Of a DNA stretch of 64,000 nt, positions 1 to 11,537 are shown one piece after another. The notes below the pieces were generated by a model, which searched no databases, was not told the origin of the DNA, and was given only the letters and a program-made list of their open reading frames with translations. The translations under genes were made by a program, and so were the position numbers. This DNA is from Pseudomonas sp. RIT623 (GTDB lineage: Bacteria; Pseudomonadota; Gammaproteobacteria; Pseudomonadales; Pseudomonadaceae). Within the stretch, counting starts at the first letter, position 1. Each line of letters opens with the position of its first letter. The DNA is taken from the NCBI RefSeq assembly GCF_004519305.1, contig NZ_SOZA01000013.1:1-64000 (forward strand), in the 5' to 3' direction.

Positions 1-522
1 CCGCATAAATCGCCCACTCGCGTATATCCGAACGCACAATCCACAAAAAATGCAGCAACCCCAACCCCAAAATCACATACACCAGCTTGTGCAGCTTCTT
101 CCACCGCGCACCCAAGCGCTTCTGGCTATAGCGGTTGGAGGTGGCCGCCAAAACCAGCAACCCAAGAAAGCCCAGCGCCCCCACAATAATGTAAGGCCGC
201 TTGCGCAACTCCACCCCGAACTGCCCCCAGTCCAGCCCCAGGATGAACACCAGGTAAGCCATCAAGTGCAGCACTATATAAGCAAAGCACCACAACCCCA
301 GCTGCCGCCGCACCACGATCCACCCCGACCAGCCACTGATCCGCTGCAGCGGCGTCATGCTCAAGGTGATCAACAAGAACACCAACGCTCCCAGGCCGAG
401 ACGGTCCATGAGCACTTTTCCCGGATCCGGATCGAGCAAGCCCGTCAACGCCTCATACAACCACCAGGCAGGAAACAGGCAACCTGCAATGAAAATGCCC
501 AGGCGAAACCAGGGATAGCGCA

Positions 523-523
<1 letters not shown>
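1..523 (-). CDS. msrQ: MsrQ, haem-binding membrane subunit of the MsrPQ methionine sulfoxide reductase (C-terminus cut by window edge)
   Basis: The minus frame from ATG at 523 encodes a multi-helix membrane protein beginning [11 protein letters not shown] and runs off the window start, so only about 174 residues are seen. It has several hydrophobic helices, and the His residues in the second half (for example in LHLMAYLVF and [10 protein letters not shown]) are where this ferric-reductase-like family ligates haem. Known role: MsrQ passes electrons from the inner membrane respiratory chain to periplasmic MsrP. Its ATG overlaps the msrP stop codon (TGATG), so the two are translationally coupled. 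Confidence 0.9.
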
Positions 524-1536
<1,013 letters not shown>

Positions 1537-1613
1537 GGTGGCTCCATAGCACGGGCAACTGATGTACACGTAAGACTATGGAGCCGGCAGGTTATTCCGC
1601 GATTAAATCCTTG

Positions 1614-2465
1614 TCAGGATTTGCGACGGCGCGCCCGCAACAGGAACTGGATCGGCCCCGATGCAGCATAGGCCAGGAAGATCAGCAGCAGGATGCGCGG
1701 TGGATCGCTGAACACCACCGCGAACACCAGCACCACGGCAAGGATTGCGACAAACGGCACGCGGCCCTTGAGATCGAGCTCCTTGAAGCTGTTGTACTTG
1801 ATGTTGCTGACCATCAGCATGCCGGCGGCGGCGACCAGCAGCGCCACCAGGAACGACAGCTTGGAGCCCTGGATGCCGTAGTCGCTGAATGCCCACACGG
1901 TACCCGCCACCACGCCTGCCGCAGCCGGGCTGGCCAGGCCGATGAAGTAGCGCTTGTCGGCGGTGCCGACCTGGGTGTTGAAACGCGCCAGGCGCAGTGC
2001 CGCACCGGCTACATAAATGAAGGCGACCATCCAGCCGACCTTGCCCATGTCCCCCAGCGCCCAACCGAATGCCAGCAAGGCCGGAGCCACGCCGAAGGCG
2101 ACCATGTCCGACAGCGAGTCGTACTCGGCGCCGAATGCACTTTGCGTGTTGGTCATGCGCGCCACGCGGCCATCGAGACCGTCGAGGACCATGGCGACGA
2201 AGATGGCGATGGCGGCGAAGGCGAAATACTTGCTCGCCTCGCGCGGGTCGCCGGCACTCAGGGCGCTCTGCGCGCTCATCGAGCTGATGATGGAATAGAA
2301 GCCGGCGAACAGGTTCGCGGTAGTGAACAGGTTGGGCAGCAGGTAGATGCCGCGGTGACGGACCTTGCGCCCTTCGGCGTCATGACCTTCTTCAACGTGC
2401 TCATCGACAGGTAGCAGGCTTTCGGCGTCGGAGGGCTTGTTCGGCTCTTCGGGACGTTCGCTCAT
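1614..2465 (-). CDS. pssA: CDP-diacylglycerol--serine O-phosphatidyltransferase
   Basis: The 283-residue integral membrane protein has the CDP-alcohol phosphatidyltransferase signature DG-x2-AR-x8-G-x3-D-x3-D, seen as DGRVARMTN followed by GAEYDSLSD at about residues 98-120. At least six hydrophobic helices follow a charged N-terminal tail of about 40 residues. It makes phosphatidylserine from CDP-diacylglycerol and serine, the precursor of phosphatidylethanolamine. It lies downstream of ilvC on the same strand but is separated by a strong terminator, so it is probably transcribed from its own promoter or by read-through. Confidence 0.93.
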   Translation of the reverse strand: MSERPEEPNKPSDAESLLPVDEHVEEGHDAEGRKVRHRGIYLLPNLFTTANLFAGFYSIISSMSAQSALSAGDPREASKYFAFAAIAIFVAMVLDGLDGRVARMTNTQSAFGAEYDSLSDMVAFGVAPALLAFGWALGDMGKVGWMVAFIYVAGAALRLARFNTQVGTADKRYFIGLASPAAAGVVAGTVWAFSDYGIQGSKLSFLVALLVAAAGMLMVSNIKYNSFKELDLKGRVPFVAILAVVLVFAVVFSDPPRILLLIFLAYAASGPIQFLLRARRRKS

Positions 2466-2572
2466 GAAAAGTACCTTGCAACAGTGTGGAATATGTTCGA
2501 CATGGGCCCGCGAAACAGGTTCTGACGGCGAGCCACTGGTCGCTTTATACCAGAAGCTGGCCGCGCAAACGA

Positions 2573-2598
2573 AAAAACGCGGCCGAAGCCGCGTTTTT
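2573..2598 (-). terminator. Intrinsic terminator after ilvC
   Basis: An 11-bp stem (AAAAACGCGGC against GCCGCGTTTTT) closes on a CGAA tetraloop and is A-rich on one side and T-rich on the other. It lies 20 bp past the ilvC stop and should end the ilvIHC transcript; its symmetry allows function in both directions. Confidence 0.85.
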
Positions 2599-2616
2599 CA
2601 TCTATCGAGCCAGACC

Positions 2617-3675
<1,059 letters not shown>

Positions 3676-3687
3676 CTATTTTTGAAG

Positions 3688-4179
3688 TTAGATGCTGAGC
3701 ACTTTGTCGCCACGGGCAATGCCGGTGACGCCACTGCGCACGGTTTCGAGAATCGATGCGGTACCGATGGCCTGGATGAAGCTGTCCAGTTTGTCGCTGG
3801 TGCCGCTCAGTTGCACGGTGTACACGCTGGCGGTCACATCGACGATCTGGCCACGGAAAATATCCGTGGTGCGCTTGATCTCGGCCCGCTGGGCGCCGGT
3901 GGCCTTGACCTTGACCAACATCAGTTCACGCTCGATGTGAGCGCTTTCCGAGAGGTCGACAAGCTTGACCACTTCGACCAGCTTGTTGAGGTTCTTGGTG
4001 ATCTGCTCGATCACCTCGTCATGGCCAACGGTGGTCAGCGTCAGACGCGACAGGGTCGGGTCTTCGGTCGGTGCCACGGTCAGGCTTTCAATGTTGTAGT
4101 TGCGCTGGGAGAACAGGCCGACCACGCGAGACAAGGCACCGGGTTCGTTTTCCAGCAGCAGGGAAATGATATGCCGCAT
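3688..4179 (-). CDS. ilvH: Acetolactate synthase small (regulatory) subunit
   Basis: The 163-residue protein begins MRHIISLLLENEPGALSRV, the hallmark of the N-terminal ACT domain that binds valine for feedback inhibition, and has a second ACT-like half after about residue 80. It activates the large subunit and makes it valine-sensitive. The start lies one base after the ilvI stop, so the two subunits should be translated together. Confidence 0.96.
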   Translation of the reverse strand: MRHIISLLLENEPGALSRVVGLFSQRNYNIESLTVAPTEDPTLSRLTLTTVGHDEVIEQITKNLNKLVEVVKLVDLSESAHIERELMLVKVKATGAQRAEIKRTTDIFRGQIVDVTASVYTVQLSGTSDKLDSFIQAIGTASILETVRSGVTGIARGDKVLSI

Positions 4180-4180
4180 A

Positions 4181-5905
4181 TCAGGTACGCTCCGTCTTGC
4201 TCAGCCACATGTCACGCATCGAGCCATCCTTGATCTGCATCGGATAGACGTGCTCGGTACGGTCGACCGCGATATCGATGAACACCAGGCGATCCTTCAT
4301 CGCGAAGGCTTCCTCGAGCTTGGGCTTGAGGTCCTTCAGGCTGGTGATGCGGATACCCACATGGCCATAGGCCTCGGCCAGCTTGACGAAGTCCGGCAGC
4401 GACTCGACATAGGAGTGCGAGTGGCGGCCGTTGTAGGCCATGTCCTGCCATTGGCGGACCATGCCCAACACACCGTTGTTCAGGTTGACGATCTTCACCG
4501 GCAAGCCGTACTGCATGCAGGTGGACAGCTCCTGGATGTTCATCTGGATGCTGCCTTCACCGGTCACGCAGGCCACGTCCTGGTCGGGGAAGTTGAGCTT
4601 GATGCCCATGGCCGCCGGGAAACCGAAGCCCATGGTGCCCAGGCCACCGGAGTTGATCCAGCGGTTGGGTTTGTTGAAGCGGTAGTACTGCGCCGCGAAC
4701 ATCTGGTGCTGGCCAACGTCGGAGGTGACGAAGGCATCGCCCTTGGTCACTTCGCACAGGGTCTCGATGACCTGTTGCGGCTTGATGATGTTGCCGTCGC
4801 CCTTGTCGTAGGGGAACAGCTCGCCATCGCCACGCCATTCGTCGATCTGCTTCCACCAGGCATCCAGCGCTGCCTTGTCGGGCTGTTCGCCGATTTCCTT
4901 GAGGATGCCGAGCATTTCGCTGAGCACGCTCTCGACCGGGCCGACGATCGGCACGTCGGCCTTGATCATCTTCGAGATCGACGCCGGGTCGATGTCGATA
5001 TGGATGATCTTGGCGTTCGGGCAGAACTTGGCCGGGCCGTTGACCACGCGGTCGTCGAAGCGCGCACCGACGGCGAAGATCACGTCGGCGTTGTGCATGG
5101 CCAGGTTGGCGGTGTAGCTGCCGTGCATGCCGAGCATGCCGAGGAACTGGCGGTCGGTACCTGGGAAGCCACCGAGGCCCATGAGGGTGTTGGTGACTGG
5201 CAGGTTCAGCGACTTGGCGATTTCGGTGAGGGCTTCGGAGCCACCGCCGAGAATCACGCCGCCACCGGCATAGACGATTGGCCGCTTGGCCGCCAGGAGC
5301 ATTTCGGCTGCCTTGCGGATCTGCCCGGAGTGGCCACGCAGGGCCGGGCTATACGAGCGCAGTTTGACCTTTTTCGGGTAGATGTACTCGAACTTCTCGG
5401 CCGGGTTGGTCATATCTTTTGGAATGTCGACCACCACCGGACCGGGACGGCCGGATTGCGCCAGATAGAAGGCTTTTTTCAGGACTTCAGGAATTTCCGA
5501 GGCATGCTTGACCATGAAGCTGTGCTTCACGATCGGCCGCGAGATACCGATCATGTCGGTTTCCTGGAAGGCATCGGTGCCGACCATGGTGCTGGGCACC
5601 TGGCCAGACAGGATGACCATCGGGATGGAATCCATGTAGGCGGTGGCAATGCCGGTGATGGCATTGGTCGCGCCTGGACCGGAAGTCACCAGTACCACGC
5701 CGGCCTTGCCGGTGGCACGGGCGTATCCGTCCGCCATATGGGTGGCAGCCTGTTCGTGGCGAACCAGGATGTGCTGGACTTCCGGTTCCTTGAACAAGGC
5801 ATCGTAAACATGCAGGAGAGCACCGCCAGGGTACCCGTAGATGTGCTTAACGCCTTCGTCGCGCAAGAAGCGGACGACCATTTCAGCGCCGGATAAGAGC
5901 TCCAC
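4181..5905 (-). CDS. ilvI: Acetolactate synthase large (catalytic) subunit
   Basis: This thiamine-diphosphate enzyme of about 574 residues has the catalytic Glu in [16 protein letters not shown], the FAD-binding middle domain, and the ThDP motif [14 protein letters not shown] near the C-terminus. It condenses two pyruvates, or pyruvate and 2-ketobutyrate, in the first common step of branched-chain amino acid synthesis. The frame is open to a GTG at 5914, but that GTG touches its own AGAG. The GTG at 5905 has AGAGGTGA six bases upstream and gives the usual (M)ELLSGAE start, so I chose 5905. Confidence 0.95.
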   Translation of the reverse strand: MELLSGAEMVVRFLRDEGVKHIYGYPGGALLHVYDALFKEPEVQHILVRHEQAATHMADGYARATGKAGVVLVTSGPGATNAITGIATAYMDSIPMVILSGQVPSTMVGTDAFQETDMIGISRPIVKHSFMVKHASEIPEVLKKAFYLAQSGRPGPVVVDIPKDMTNPAEKFEYIYPKKVKLRSYSPALRGHSGQIRKAAEMLLAAKRPIVYAGGGVILGGGSEALTEIAKSLNLPVTNTLMGLGGFPGTDRQFLGMLGMHGSYTANLAMHNADVIFAVGARFDDRVVNGPAKFCPNAKIIHIDIDPASISKMIKADVPIVGPVESVLSEMLGILKEIGEQPDKAALDAWWKQIDEWRGDGELFPYDKGDGNIIKPQQVIETLCEVTKGDAFVTSDVGQHQMFAAQYYRFNKPNRWINSGGLGTMGFGFPAAMGIKLNFPDQDVACVTGEGSIQMNIQELSTCMQYGLPVKIVNLNNGVLGMVRQWQDMAYNGRHSHSYVESLPDFVKLAEAYGHVGIRITSLKDLKPKLEEAFAMKDRLVFIDIAVDRTEHVYPMQIKDGSMRDMWLSKTERT

Positions 5906-6152
5906 GTTGTTCACCTCTAAAACGCCAGAATACCGCCCTCACTGAGCGGGTCTTATTAGGTTTACTGCCAAGCAGAGCATGAGCGAACGTCAGCACTGAC
6001 TGAGCAAGTATTGGGAATACCCTGGTGTGTTGCGGGCTTTCCCACCCAGCGCGAGGTAACGCGTTGCGGGGTGTAGCAAGTCGGCGCGGGTGTGCGCCTC
6101 ATGATCTGCTTAGCGGGTCTGCTTCTGGCAGTCCCTCTACAGCGGAATCTGG

Positions 6153-6181
6153 ATTCTTGTGATTCGGCGCTCACAAGTCAA
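6153..6181 (-). promoter_or_regulatory. Candidate sigma-70 promoter for ilvIHC, with a leader of about 240 nt
   Basis: On the minus strand TTGACT (6181-6176) is followed after 17 bp by AAGAAT (6158-6153), a good -35 and a fair -10. It would give a leader of roughly 240 nt before ilvI. I could not find a convincing terminator/antiterminator pair in that leader. The rest of the 5906-6312 gap holds the yqcC terminator and a short Leu/Val/Ile-rich frame discussed in the findings. Confidence 0.45.
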
Positions 6182-6266
6182 GAGAAATTATTGCCAATTT
6201 TTCATCAAGATGAATTCTCACCACCACTAATGGCGCGAGCAGCAGCAGGAAAAATAAGATTTCCAT

Positions 6267-6293
6267 AAAAAAGGGCCACAATCTGCGGCCCTT
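6267..6293 (-). terminator. Intrinsic terminator after yqcC
   Basis: The arms AAGGGCC and GGCCCTT (6271-6277 and 6287-6293) form a hairpin followed on the minus strand by a T run at 6272-6267. It closes the mrcB-lpoP-yqcC transcript about 20 bp after the yqcC stop. Confidence 0.85.
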
Positions 6294-6312
6294 GAAGGAA
6301 AAACGGTAGAAA

Positions 6313-6642
6313 TCAGGCGGAAGGCGCGATCAATTGGTCGAAAGTTGCGAGCAAACGCCGTAGCTCGCGGCTTTGTTCCGGGCGGTCGACGAACACCGTC
6401 TCGGCCATCACCAGGATGCCAGAGGCGTTCGGCAACGGGTGCCCATGCTCGAGAATCAGCTTCATGCGCGGCAGGAAGATCCATTGCAGCCACTGTTCGA
6501 AGCTCATGCGGTCCACCGCGAACGGCTCCACGCTGGCCAACGCCTCGGCACTGGGGGGGGCGTCGCTCCACCAGCCCTGGACCTTGAGCTCCTGCTCGAT
6601 CAGCAATAGTTGATCGGCGATATCGAGAATGCGCTGTTCCAT
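6313..6642 (-). CDS. YqcC family protein (DUF446)
   Basis: This small soluble protein of about 109 residues has the YqcC family core, including the acidic helix around LLLIEQELKVQGWW and the FEQWLQWIFLPRM stretch. The biochemical role of the family is not established; homologues are helical and often near tRNA-modification or cell-envelope genes. The start ATG at 6642 shares a base with the stop of the upstream lipoprotein gene (TGATG), so the two are coupled. A GTG one codon earlier is also open. Confidence 0.8.
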   Translation of the reverse strand: MEQRILDIADQLLLIEQELKVQGWWSDAPPSAEALASVEPFAVDRMSFEQWLQWIFLPRMKLILEHGHPLPNASGILVMAETVFVDRPEQSRELRRLLATFDQLIAPSA

Positions 6643-7412
6643 CACAGGTTGACTCGCGCCTTCTGCCGCGCCAGCGCCGCGCCGGCGCTGTCACCCTGCT
6701 TCTCGCGGGCCTGGGCGATGGTGTTCCACAACTGCGCCTGCAGGTCGGGACGACCGTTGGCGTAGGTCAGCGCGCGGCGGGCCAGTTGCTCGGCCTGCGC
6801 CGCATCGCCCTGGGACAGGCGCACCTGGGCCAGGCGGAACAGCACCTGCGGCTCGCGCGGGGCGATGCGCTGGGCACGCTCCAGGCTGGAGGCAGCACCG
6901 TTGAAGTCGCCACTGCCCTGCTGCTGCTGGGCTGTGGTCAGCAGCGCCAGCACCGGGCCGTCGAGCTGCTCGTCGGCAGACAGGCCGCCGCTGGCGCGCG
7001 GGATGCCGGTCGGCGCGCTACTGGCAGGCGCCGGCTTGCTCATCGAGGCGATGTCGAACGGTTCGTCGGCAATCGGGTTGGGATTGGTGGTGATCGGCCC
7101 ACTGCTGACCGGGCCCGGAGTGATCGGGCCGGTGCTGATCGGCGCCGCGCTGCTACCGGCCGGGAACGACTGGATCGGCGCGCCGCCGGTGCCCTGCGGG
7201 ATCATCACGGTGACACCGGAGTCTTCCGGCAACGCCTGCGACTGGCGGCTGCCACCGCTGGTCGGGTAGGCCGCGTTGCGCTTGGCCATGACCCGCTCGT
7301 TGTCGGAAACCCGGGTGCTCGAATCCACCACCGGGATGTTGCCACGCGGGACACTGGCACAGCCGTGCAATACGGCCACCGCGGTCAAGGCAGGAATCCA
7401 CCACTTGTTCAC
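6642..7412 (-). CDS. lpoP: TPR lipoprotein, probable LpoP-type activator of PBP1b
   Basis: The 256-residue protein has a lipoprotein signal with lipobox LHGC (Cys18), a long Ser/Pro/Gly/Thr-rich linker to about residue 130, then tetratricopeptide repeats in the C-terminal 110 residues (for example LFRLAQVRLSQGDAAQAEQL). Known: in P. aeruginosa an outer membrane TPR lipoprotein next to the PBP1b gene activates that synthase. The position here, 25 bp downstream of mrcB on the same strand, with linker plus TPR design, fits that role. Function is inferred from context and architecture. Confidence 0.8.
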   Translation of the reverse strand: MNKWWIPALTAVAVLHGCASVPRGNIPVVDSSTRVSDNERVMAKRNAAYPTSGGSRQSQALPEDSGVTVMIPQGTGGAPIQSFPAGSSAAPISTGPITPGPVSSGPITTNPNPIADEPFDIASMSKPAPASSAPTGIPRASGGLSADEQLDGPVLALLTTAQQQQGSGDFNGAASSLERAQRIAPREPQVLFRLAQVRLSQGDAAQAEQLARRALTYANGRPDLQAQLWNTIAQAREKQGDSAGAALARQKARVNL

Positions 7413-7437
7413 TTCACACCCTCTTCAAAGCTCGTGC

Positions 7438-9759
7438 TCAATTCATCCAGCCCTTGACCCAGTCCATCACCGATTCGGCCGGGTTCTGCTCGCCACCACA
7501 GGTGGCGCCAGCGGGTGGTTCACTGCCGCGAATATACGGCATCTGCACCGCTCCCGGACAGCTACCGTCGGAGCCTTGGCCGCTGTACGGGTCGATCCAG
7601 GCCTGCACCACGTTATCCGGCTGCGGCATGTCCAGCGGCAGCGGATCGGCCTTCTTCATGAAGCTGGTCCACACCTGCAGCGCACCGGTGGCGCCAGTGA
7701 ACGGCGTCTTGCCGTTGTCGTCGCGGCCCAGCCAGACCACCGCCAGCAGGTCCTGGCTGAAGCCAGAGAACCAGCTGTCGCGCGAGTCGTTGCTGGTGCC
7801 GGTCTTGCCGGCCAGGGTCAGCGAGCTCGGCAGCTGGCTGTACACCGAGCGGCCAGTGCCTTCGCGCATCACCCGCTGCATGGCGTTCTGCACCAGGTAG
7901 ATGGAGCCCGGGTCGAACGTCTGCTGGATCTGGAACGGGTAGCGCTTGAGCGGCTCGCCTTCGGCGGTGAGCACGCTGCGGATACCGCGCATCGGCGTAT
8001 TGAAACCGCCATTGGCGATGGTCTGGTACATGGTCGCGACCTGCATCGGCGACATGCCACCGGCCCCCAGCAGCATCGACGGGAACGCCGGCCAGTCGAC
8101 CTGCACACCCAGCCGACCGATGGTCTTGATCACGTTCGGCACGCCCACTTCCAGGCCGAGCTTGGCGGTGGACAGGTTGTAGGAGTTGGCCAGGCCCTGG
8201 TACAGGTAGATGGTGCCGTGGGGGCGACGGTCGTAGTTCTGTGGCCGCCAGACCTGGCCATCGGCGCCCTTGACCGAGAACGGCTCGTCTTGCACCCAGG
8301 TGGTCAGGGTGAACTTGCTCGGCTGTTCCAGCGCGGTCAGGTAGACAGCCGGCTTGACCAGCGAGCCGATCGGCCGCACCGCATCGATGGCGCGGTTGAA
8401 ACCGGCGAAGCCCGACTGGCGGCTGCCGATCAGCGCTTGCACCTCACCGGTTTCCGGGTTGGTGACGACCATCGCCGATTCGACTTCGTCGGCGCCCTTG
8501 CGCCCGGCCAGGCGCTTGAAGGTCTCGCTCATGGCGGTTTCGGCCTTCATCTGCAGGATCGGGTCGAAACTGGTGAAGATGCGCAGGCCTTCTTCGGTCA
8601 AGTCTTCATCGCGGTAGTCCTGGCGCAGCTGACGCTTGACCAGGTCGAGGAAGGCCGGGAACGAGCTGTCGGCCAGGCTGCCGCGCTTGGTCACGCCCAG
8701 GGGCATTTTCTTCGCCGCATCGACCACGTCCTGAGTGGCCACGCCTTGCTCGGCGAGCAGGTCGAGCACCAGGTTGCGCCGTTGCAAGGCGCGCTCGGGG
8801 TGGCGGCGTGGGTTGTAGTATGACGGGCCCTTGACCATGCCCACCAGCAGGGCGATCTGGTGCAGCTTGAGCTCCTGCAGCGGCTGGCTGAAGAAGAACT
8901 GGCTGGCCAGACCGAAGCCGTGCACGGCGCGCTGGCCGTCCTGCCCGATGAACACTTCGTTCAGGTAGGCCTCGAGGATCTCCTGCTTGTCGTAGTGCAC
9001 TTCCAGGAGCAGCGACATCATAGCTTCGGTCAGCTTGCGACTGAGACTGCGCTCGTTGGTGAGGAAGAAGTTCTTCACCAACTGCTGGGTCAGGGTACTG
9101 CCGCCCTGGCGCATGGCCCCCGAGGAGGTGTTCACCCAGACGGCCCGGGCGATGGACTTGGGCGACACGCCGAAGTGGCTGTAGAAGTCGCGGTCCTCGG
9201 TGGCGATCAGGGTTTCCAGCAGATACGGTGGCACCTGGTCGATCTTGACCAGGATGCGGTCTTCAAGATTCTTCGGGTAGATGCCGCCGATCATCAGCGG
9301 CTCGAGGCGCACCACGTCGAGCTTGCCGCCATTGGCGCCGCTGAGGCCGGCAACGTAGTCGCCAGAGAAACGCACGCGTACGAACTGCGCCGGTTCGATC
9401 CCTTCATAGAACTGGAAGCCGCGGGTGTTGAGATCGACATTGTTGCCGTTGACCGACGCGGCGCCAGGGCCATTGGCCACACTTTCGCGGCGATAACCCA
9501 AGGCATCGAGCTCGGTGAGGAAGTCGTTCTTGCTCAGTTTCTGGCCGACGAACAGCTCCAGCGGCCGGGCATACACCTTGGCCGGGATGGTCCAGCGCTT
9601 GCCGGAGAACTTTTCCTGGACGGTGGCATCGAGGTAGACCGCGAAACCGGCGATCACCACCAGGCCGACCAGGCTGAGCTTGAGCGCCCAGCCTAGCCAG
9701 GCGCGGGAGCGGCCGGACGGGCGTTTTTTGGGGGTGCGGGAATTTCGGGTTCGTGTCAT
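7438..9759 (-). CDS. mrcB: Penicillin-binding protein 1B (bifunctional glycosyltransferase/transpeptidase)
   Basis: The 773-residue class A PBP has a short cytoplasmic tail and one membrane helix (about 24-44), then a UB2H-type region. The glycosyltransferase domain carries catalytic Glu188 in ATEDRDF and the QGGSTLTQQL motif (218-227). The transpeptidase domain has nucleophile Ser466 in SLVK and a late KTG in AGKTGTSND. It polymerises and cross-links peptidoglycan at the inner membrane. It heads the mrcB-lpoP-yqcC unit and is divergent from the kinase fusion at 9877; the 117 bp between should hold both promoters. Confidence 0.96.
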   Translation of the reverse strand: MTRTRNSRTPKKRPSGRSRAWLGWALKLSLVGLVVIAGFAVYLDATVQEKFSGKRWTIPAKVYARPLELFVGQKLSKNDFLTELDALGYRRESVANGPGAASVNGNNVDLNTRGFQFYEGIEPAQFVRVRFSGDYVAGLSGANGGKLDVVRLEPLMIGGIYPKNLEDRILVKIDQVPPYLLETLIATEDRDFYSHFGVSPKSIARAVWVNTSSGAMRQGGSTLTQQLVKNFFLTNERSLSRKLTEAMMSLLLEVHYDKQEILEAYLNEVFIGQDGQRAVHGFGLASQFFFSQPLQELKLHQIALLVGMVKGPSYYNPRRHPERALQRRNLVLDLLAEQGVATQDVVDAAKKMPLGVTKRGSLADSSFPAFLDLVKRQLRQDYRDEDLTEEGLRIFTSFDPILQMKAETAMSETFKRLAGRKGADEVESAMVVTNPETGEVQALIGSRQSGFAGFNRAIDAVRPIGSLVKPAVYLTALEQPSKFTLTTWVQDEPFSVKGADGQVWRPQNYDRRPHGTIYLYQGLANSYNLSTAKLGLEVGVPNVIKTIGRLGVQVDWPAFPSMLLGAGGMSPMQVATMYQTIANGGFNTPMRGIRSVLTAEGEPLKRYPFQIQQTFDPGSIYLVQNAMQRVMREGTGRSVYSQLPSSLTLAGKTGTSNDSRDSWFSGFSQDLLAVVWLGRDDNGKTPFTGATGALQVWTSFMKKADPLPLDMPQPDNVVQAWIDPYSGQGSDGSCPGAVQMPYIRGSEPPAGATCGGEQNPAESVMDWVKGWMN

Positions 9760-9876
9760 GGCGGCGGATTATACGCACTTTGGAAAAGGGGGGCAGGCGC
9801 CCCTCGGCGGTTTGCAGGGACGGCACCATTGACCATAATGTCCGATTCGAATTCCCTGACCCATGAAGGATGATCC

Positions 9877-11439
9877 GTGAGCCAAGCCCTGATCAGCGCG
9901 CTGCAGAACCCCGCCCTCTATCCGCACCCCGTCGCGGGCTTCCAGCTCATCGAGACGCATATCTCCTGGGTTTTGCTCACTGGCGAATACGCCTACAAGA
10001 TCAAGAAGCCGATGAACTTCGGCTTCCTCGACTTCACCGGCCTCGACCAGCGCGGGCATTTTTGTAACGAAGAGCTGCGCCTGAACCAACGCCTGACCGA
10101 AGGCTTGTACCTGGAAGTGCTGCCGATTACCGGCAGCGCCGAGGCCCCTGTGCTGAACGGCGAGGGTGCGCCTATCGAGTACGCCCTGAAAATGCGCCAG
10201 TTCCCCCAGGGCCAGATGCTCAGCACCCTGCAGGCCAACGGCGAACTGAACGCCGGGCACATCGACCAGATGGCCCAGCAGATCGCCGAGTTCCACCTGC
10301 AGGCGCCGAGAGTGTCGGTCGACCACCCGCTGGGCACCCCGGACGCGGTGATGGCACCGGTGGAGCAGAACTTCGAGCAGATCCGCCCATTCCTCAGCGA
10401 CAAGGCCGATCTGCAACAACTGGACAACCTGCAAGCCTGGGCCCAGGACAGCTTCAAGCGCCTGCACGGCCTGCTCGAGGCGCGCAAGGCCAACGGTTTC
10501 ATTCGCGAATGCCACGGCGACATCCACCTGGGCAACGCCACCCTGATCGACGGCAAGGTGGTGATCTTCGACTGCATCGAGTTCAACGAGCCGTTCCGCC
10601 TGACCGACGTCTATGCCGATGTCGGCTTCCTGGCCATGGACCTCGAGGACCGCGGCCTGAAGTGCCTGTCGCGGCGTTTCATCAGCCAGTACCTGGAGCT
10701 GACCGGTGACTACCAAGGCCTGGAACTGCTGAACTTCTACAAGGCTTATCGCGCCCTGGTGCGGGCCAAGGTCGCGCTGTTCAGCCTGGCGCCGGACGCC
10801 GATGGCGTGCAGCGCGCCACTACCCTGCGCACCTACCGCAACTATGCCAACCTGGCCGAAAGCTACAGCGCCATCCCTTCGCGCCTGCTGGCCATCACCC
10901 AGGGCGTCTCGGCAGTGGGCAAGAGCCACGTGGCCATGCGCCTGGTCGAGGCGCTGGGCGCGGTGCGCGTGCGTTCGGATGTCGAGCGCAAGCGCCTGTT
11001 CGGCAAACAATCGGCAGACAACGCAGGCCAACTCGAGACCGGCATCTACGATAAAGAAGCCAGCGCTGCCACCTACCAGCGCCTGCATGAACTGGCCGCG
11101 ATCATCCTGCACGCCGGTTTCCCGGTAGTGATCGACGCTACCTACCTCAAGCAAGACCAGCGCAAGGCAGCGGCGCAGGTCGCCAGCGAAACCGGCGTGC
11201 CGTTGCTGATCCTCGACTGCCAGGCGCCCGACGCGGTGATCGCCAGCTGGCTGGCCCAGCGCCAGGCCGAAGCCATCGACCCTTCGGATGCCACCTTGGA
11301 GGTGATCCAGGCGCAACAGGCCAGCCGCGAGCCGCTGGATGCCGAAGAGCTGGCGCAAAGCACCCGCGTCGACACCCAGGACGCCAACAACATGAACAAG
11401 GTGATCGAGCAGATTCGCCAACGCCTGCCCGGCCTTTGA
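9877..11439 (+). CDS. Two-domain protein: aminoglycoside-phosphotransferase-like N-half fused to a P-loop kinase-like C-half
   Basis: The 520-residue protein starts at GTG 9877 behind AAGGA. Residues 1-335 resemble an APH/choline-kinase-like fold, with the catalytic loop HGDIHLGN (213-220) and metal-binding D232 in FDCIEF. Residues 336-520 have a Walker A motif, GVSAVGKS (343-350), and resemble the zeta-toxin/nucleotide-kinase P-loop group. Such APH/AAA fusions are widespread in proteobacteria but I know of no established substrate. It is not an antibiotic-resistance gene on this evidence. It stands alone on the plus strand, divergent from mrcB. Confidence 0.85.
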   Translation: MSQALISALQNPALYPHPVAGFQLIETHISWVLLTGEYAYKIKKPMNFGFLDFTGLDQRGHFCNEELRLNQRLTEGLYLEVLPITGSAEAPVLNGEGAPIEYALKMRQFPQGQMLSTLQANGELNAGHIDQMAQQIAEFHLQAPRVSVDHPLGTPDAVMAPVEQNFEQIRPFLSDKADLQQLDNLQAWAQDSFKRLHGLLEARKANGFIRECHGDIHLGNATLIDGKVVIFDCIEFNEPFRLTDVYADVGFLAMDLEDRGLKCLSRRFISQYLELTGDYQGLELLNFYKAYRALVRAKVALFSLAPDADGVQRATTLRTYRNYANLAESYSAIPSRLLAITQGVSAVGKSHVAMRLVEALGAVRVRSDVERKRLFGKQSADNAGQLETGIYDKEASAATYQRLHELAAIILHAGFPVVIDATYLKQDQRKAAAQVASETGVPLLILDCQAPDAVIASWLAQRQAEAIDPSDATLEVIQAQQASREPLDAEELAQSTRVDTQDANNMNKVIEQIRQRLPGL

Positions 11440-11537
11440 CCCGCCAGGCGTGAAGCAGTCGACAGTTCACGCCTGAAGTCAGGCGCCTCTTCAGTGATGG
11501 CATTACAATATCATCACACCCCCAAGGAGGCGCCGCC

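Noticed and set aside
5962..6174. A 70-codon minus-strand frame in the ilvI leader
   Set aside because: It is rich in Arg, Ser and Cys with no run of branched-chain codons and no family resemblance; it probably occurs by chance in the leader.
9877..11439. Aminoglycoside resistance gene
   Set aside because: Only the catalytic loop is shared with APH enzymes; the protein is a chromosomal fusion of a widespread uncharacterised type.
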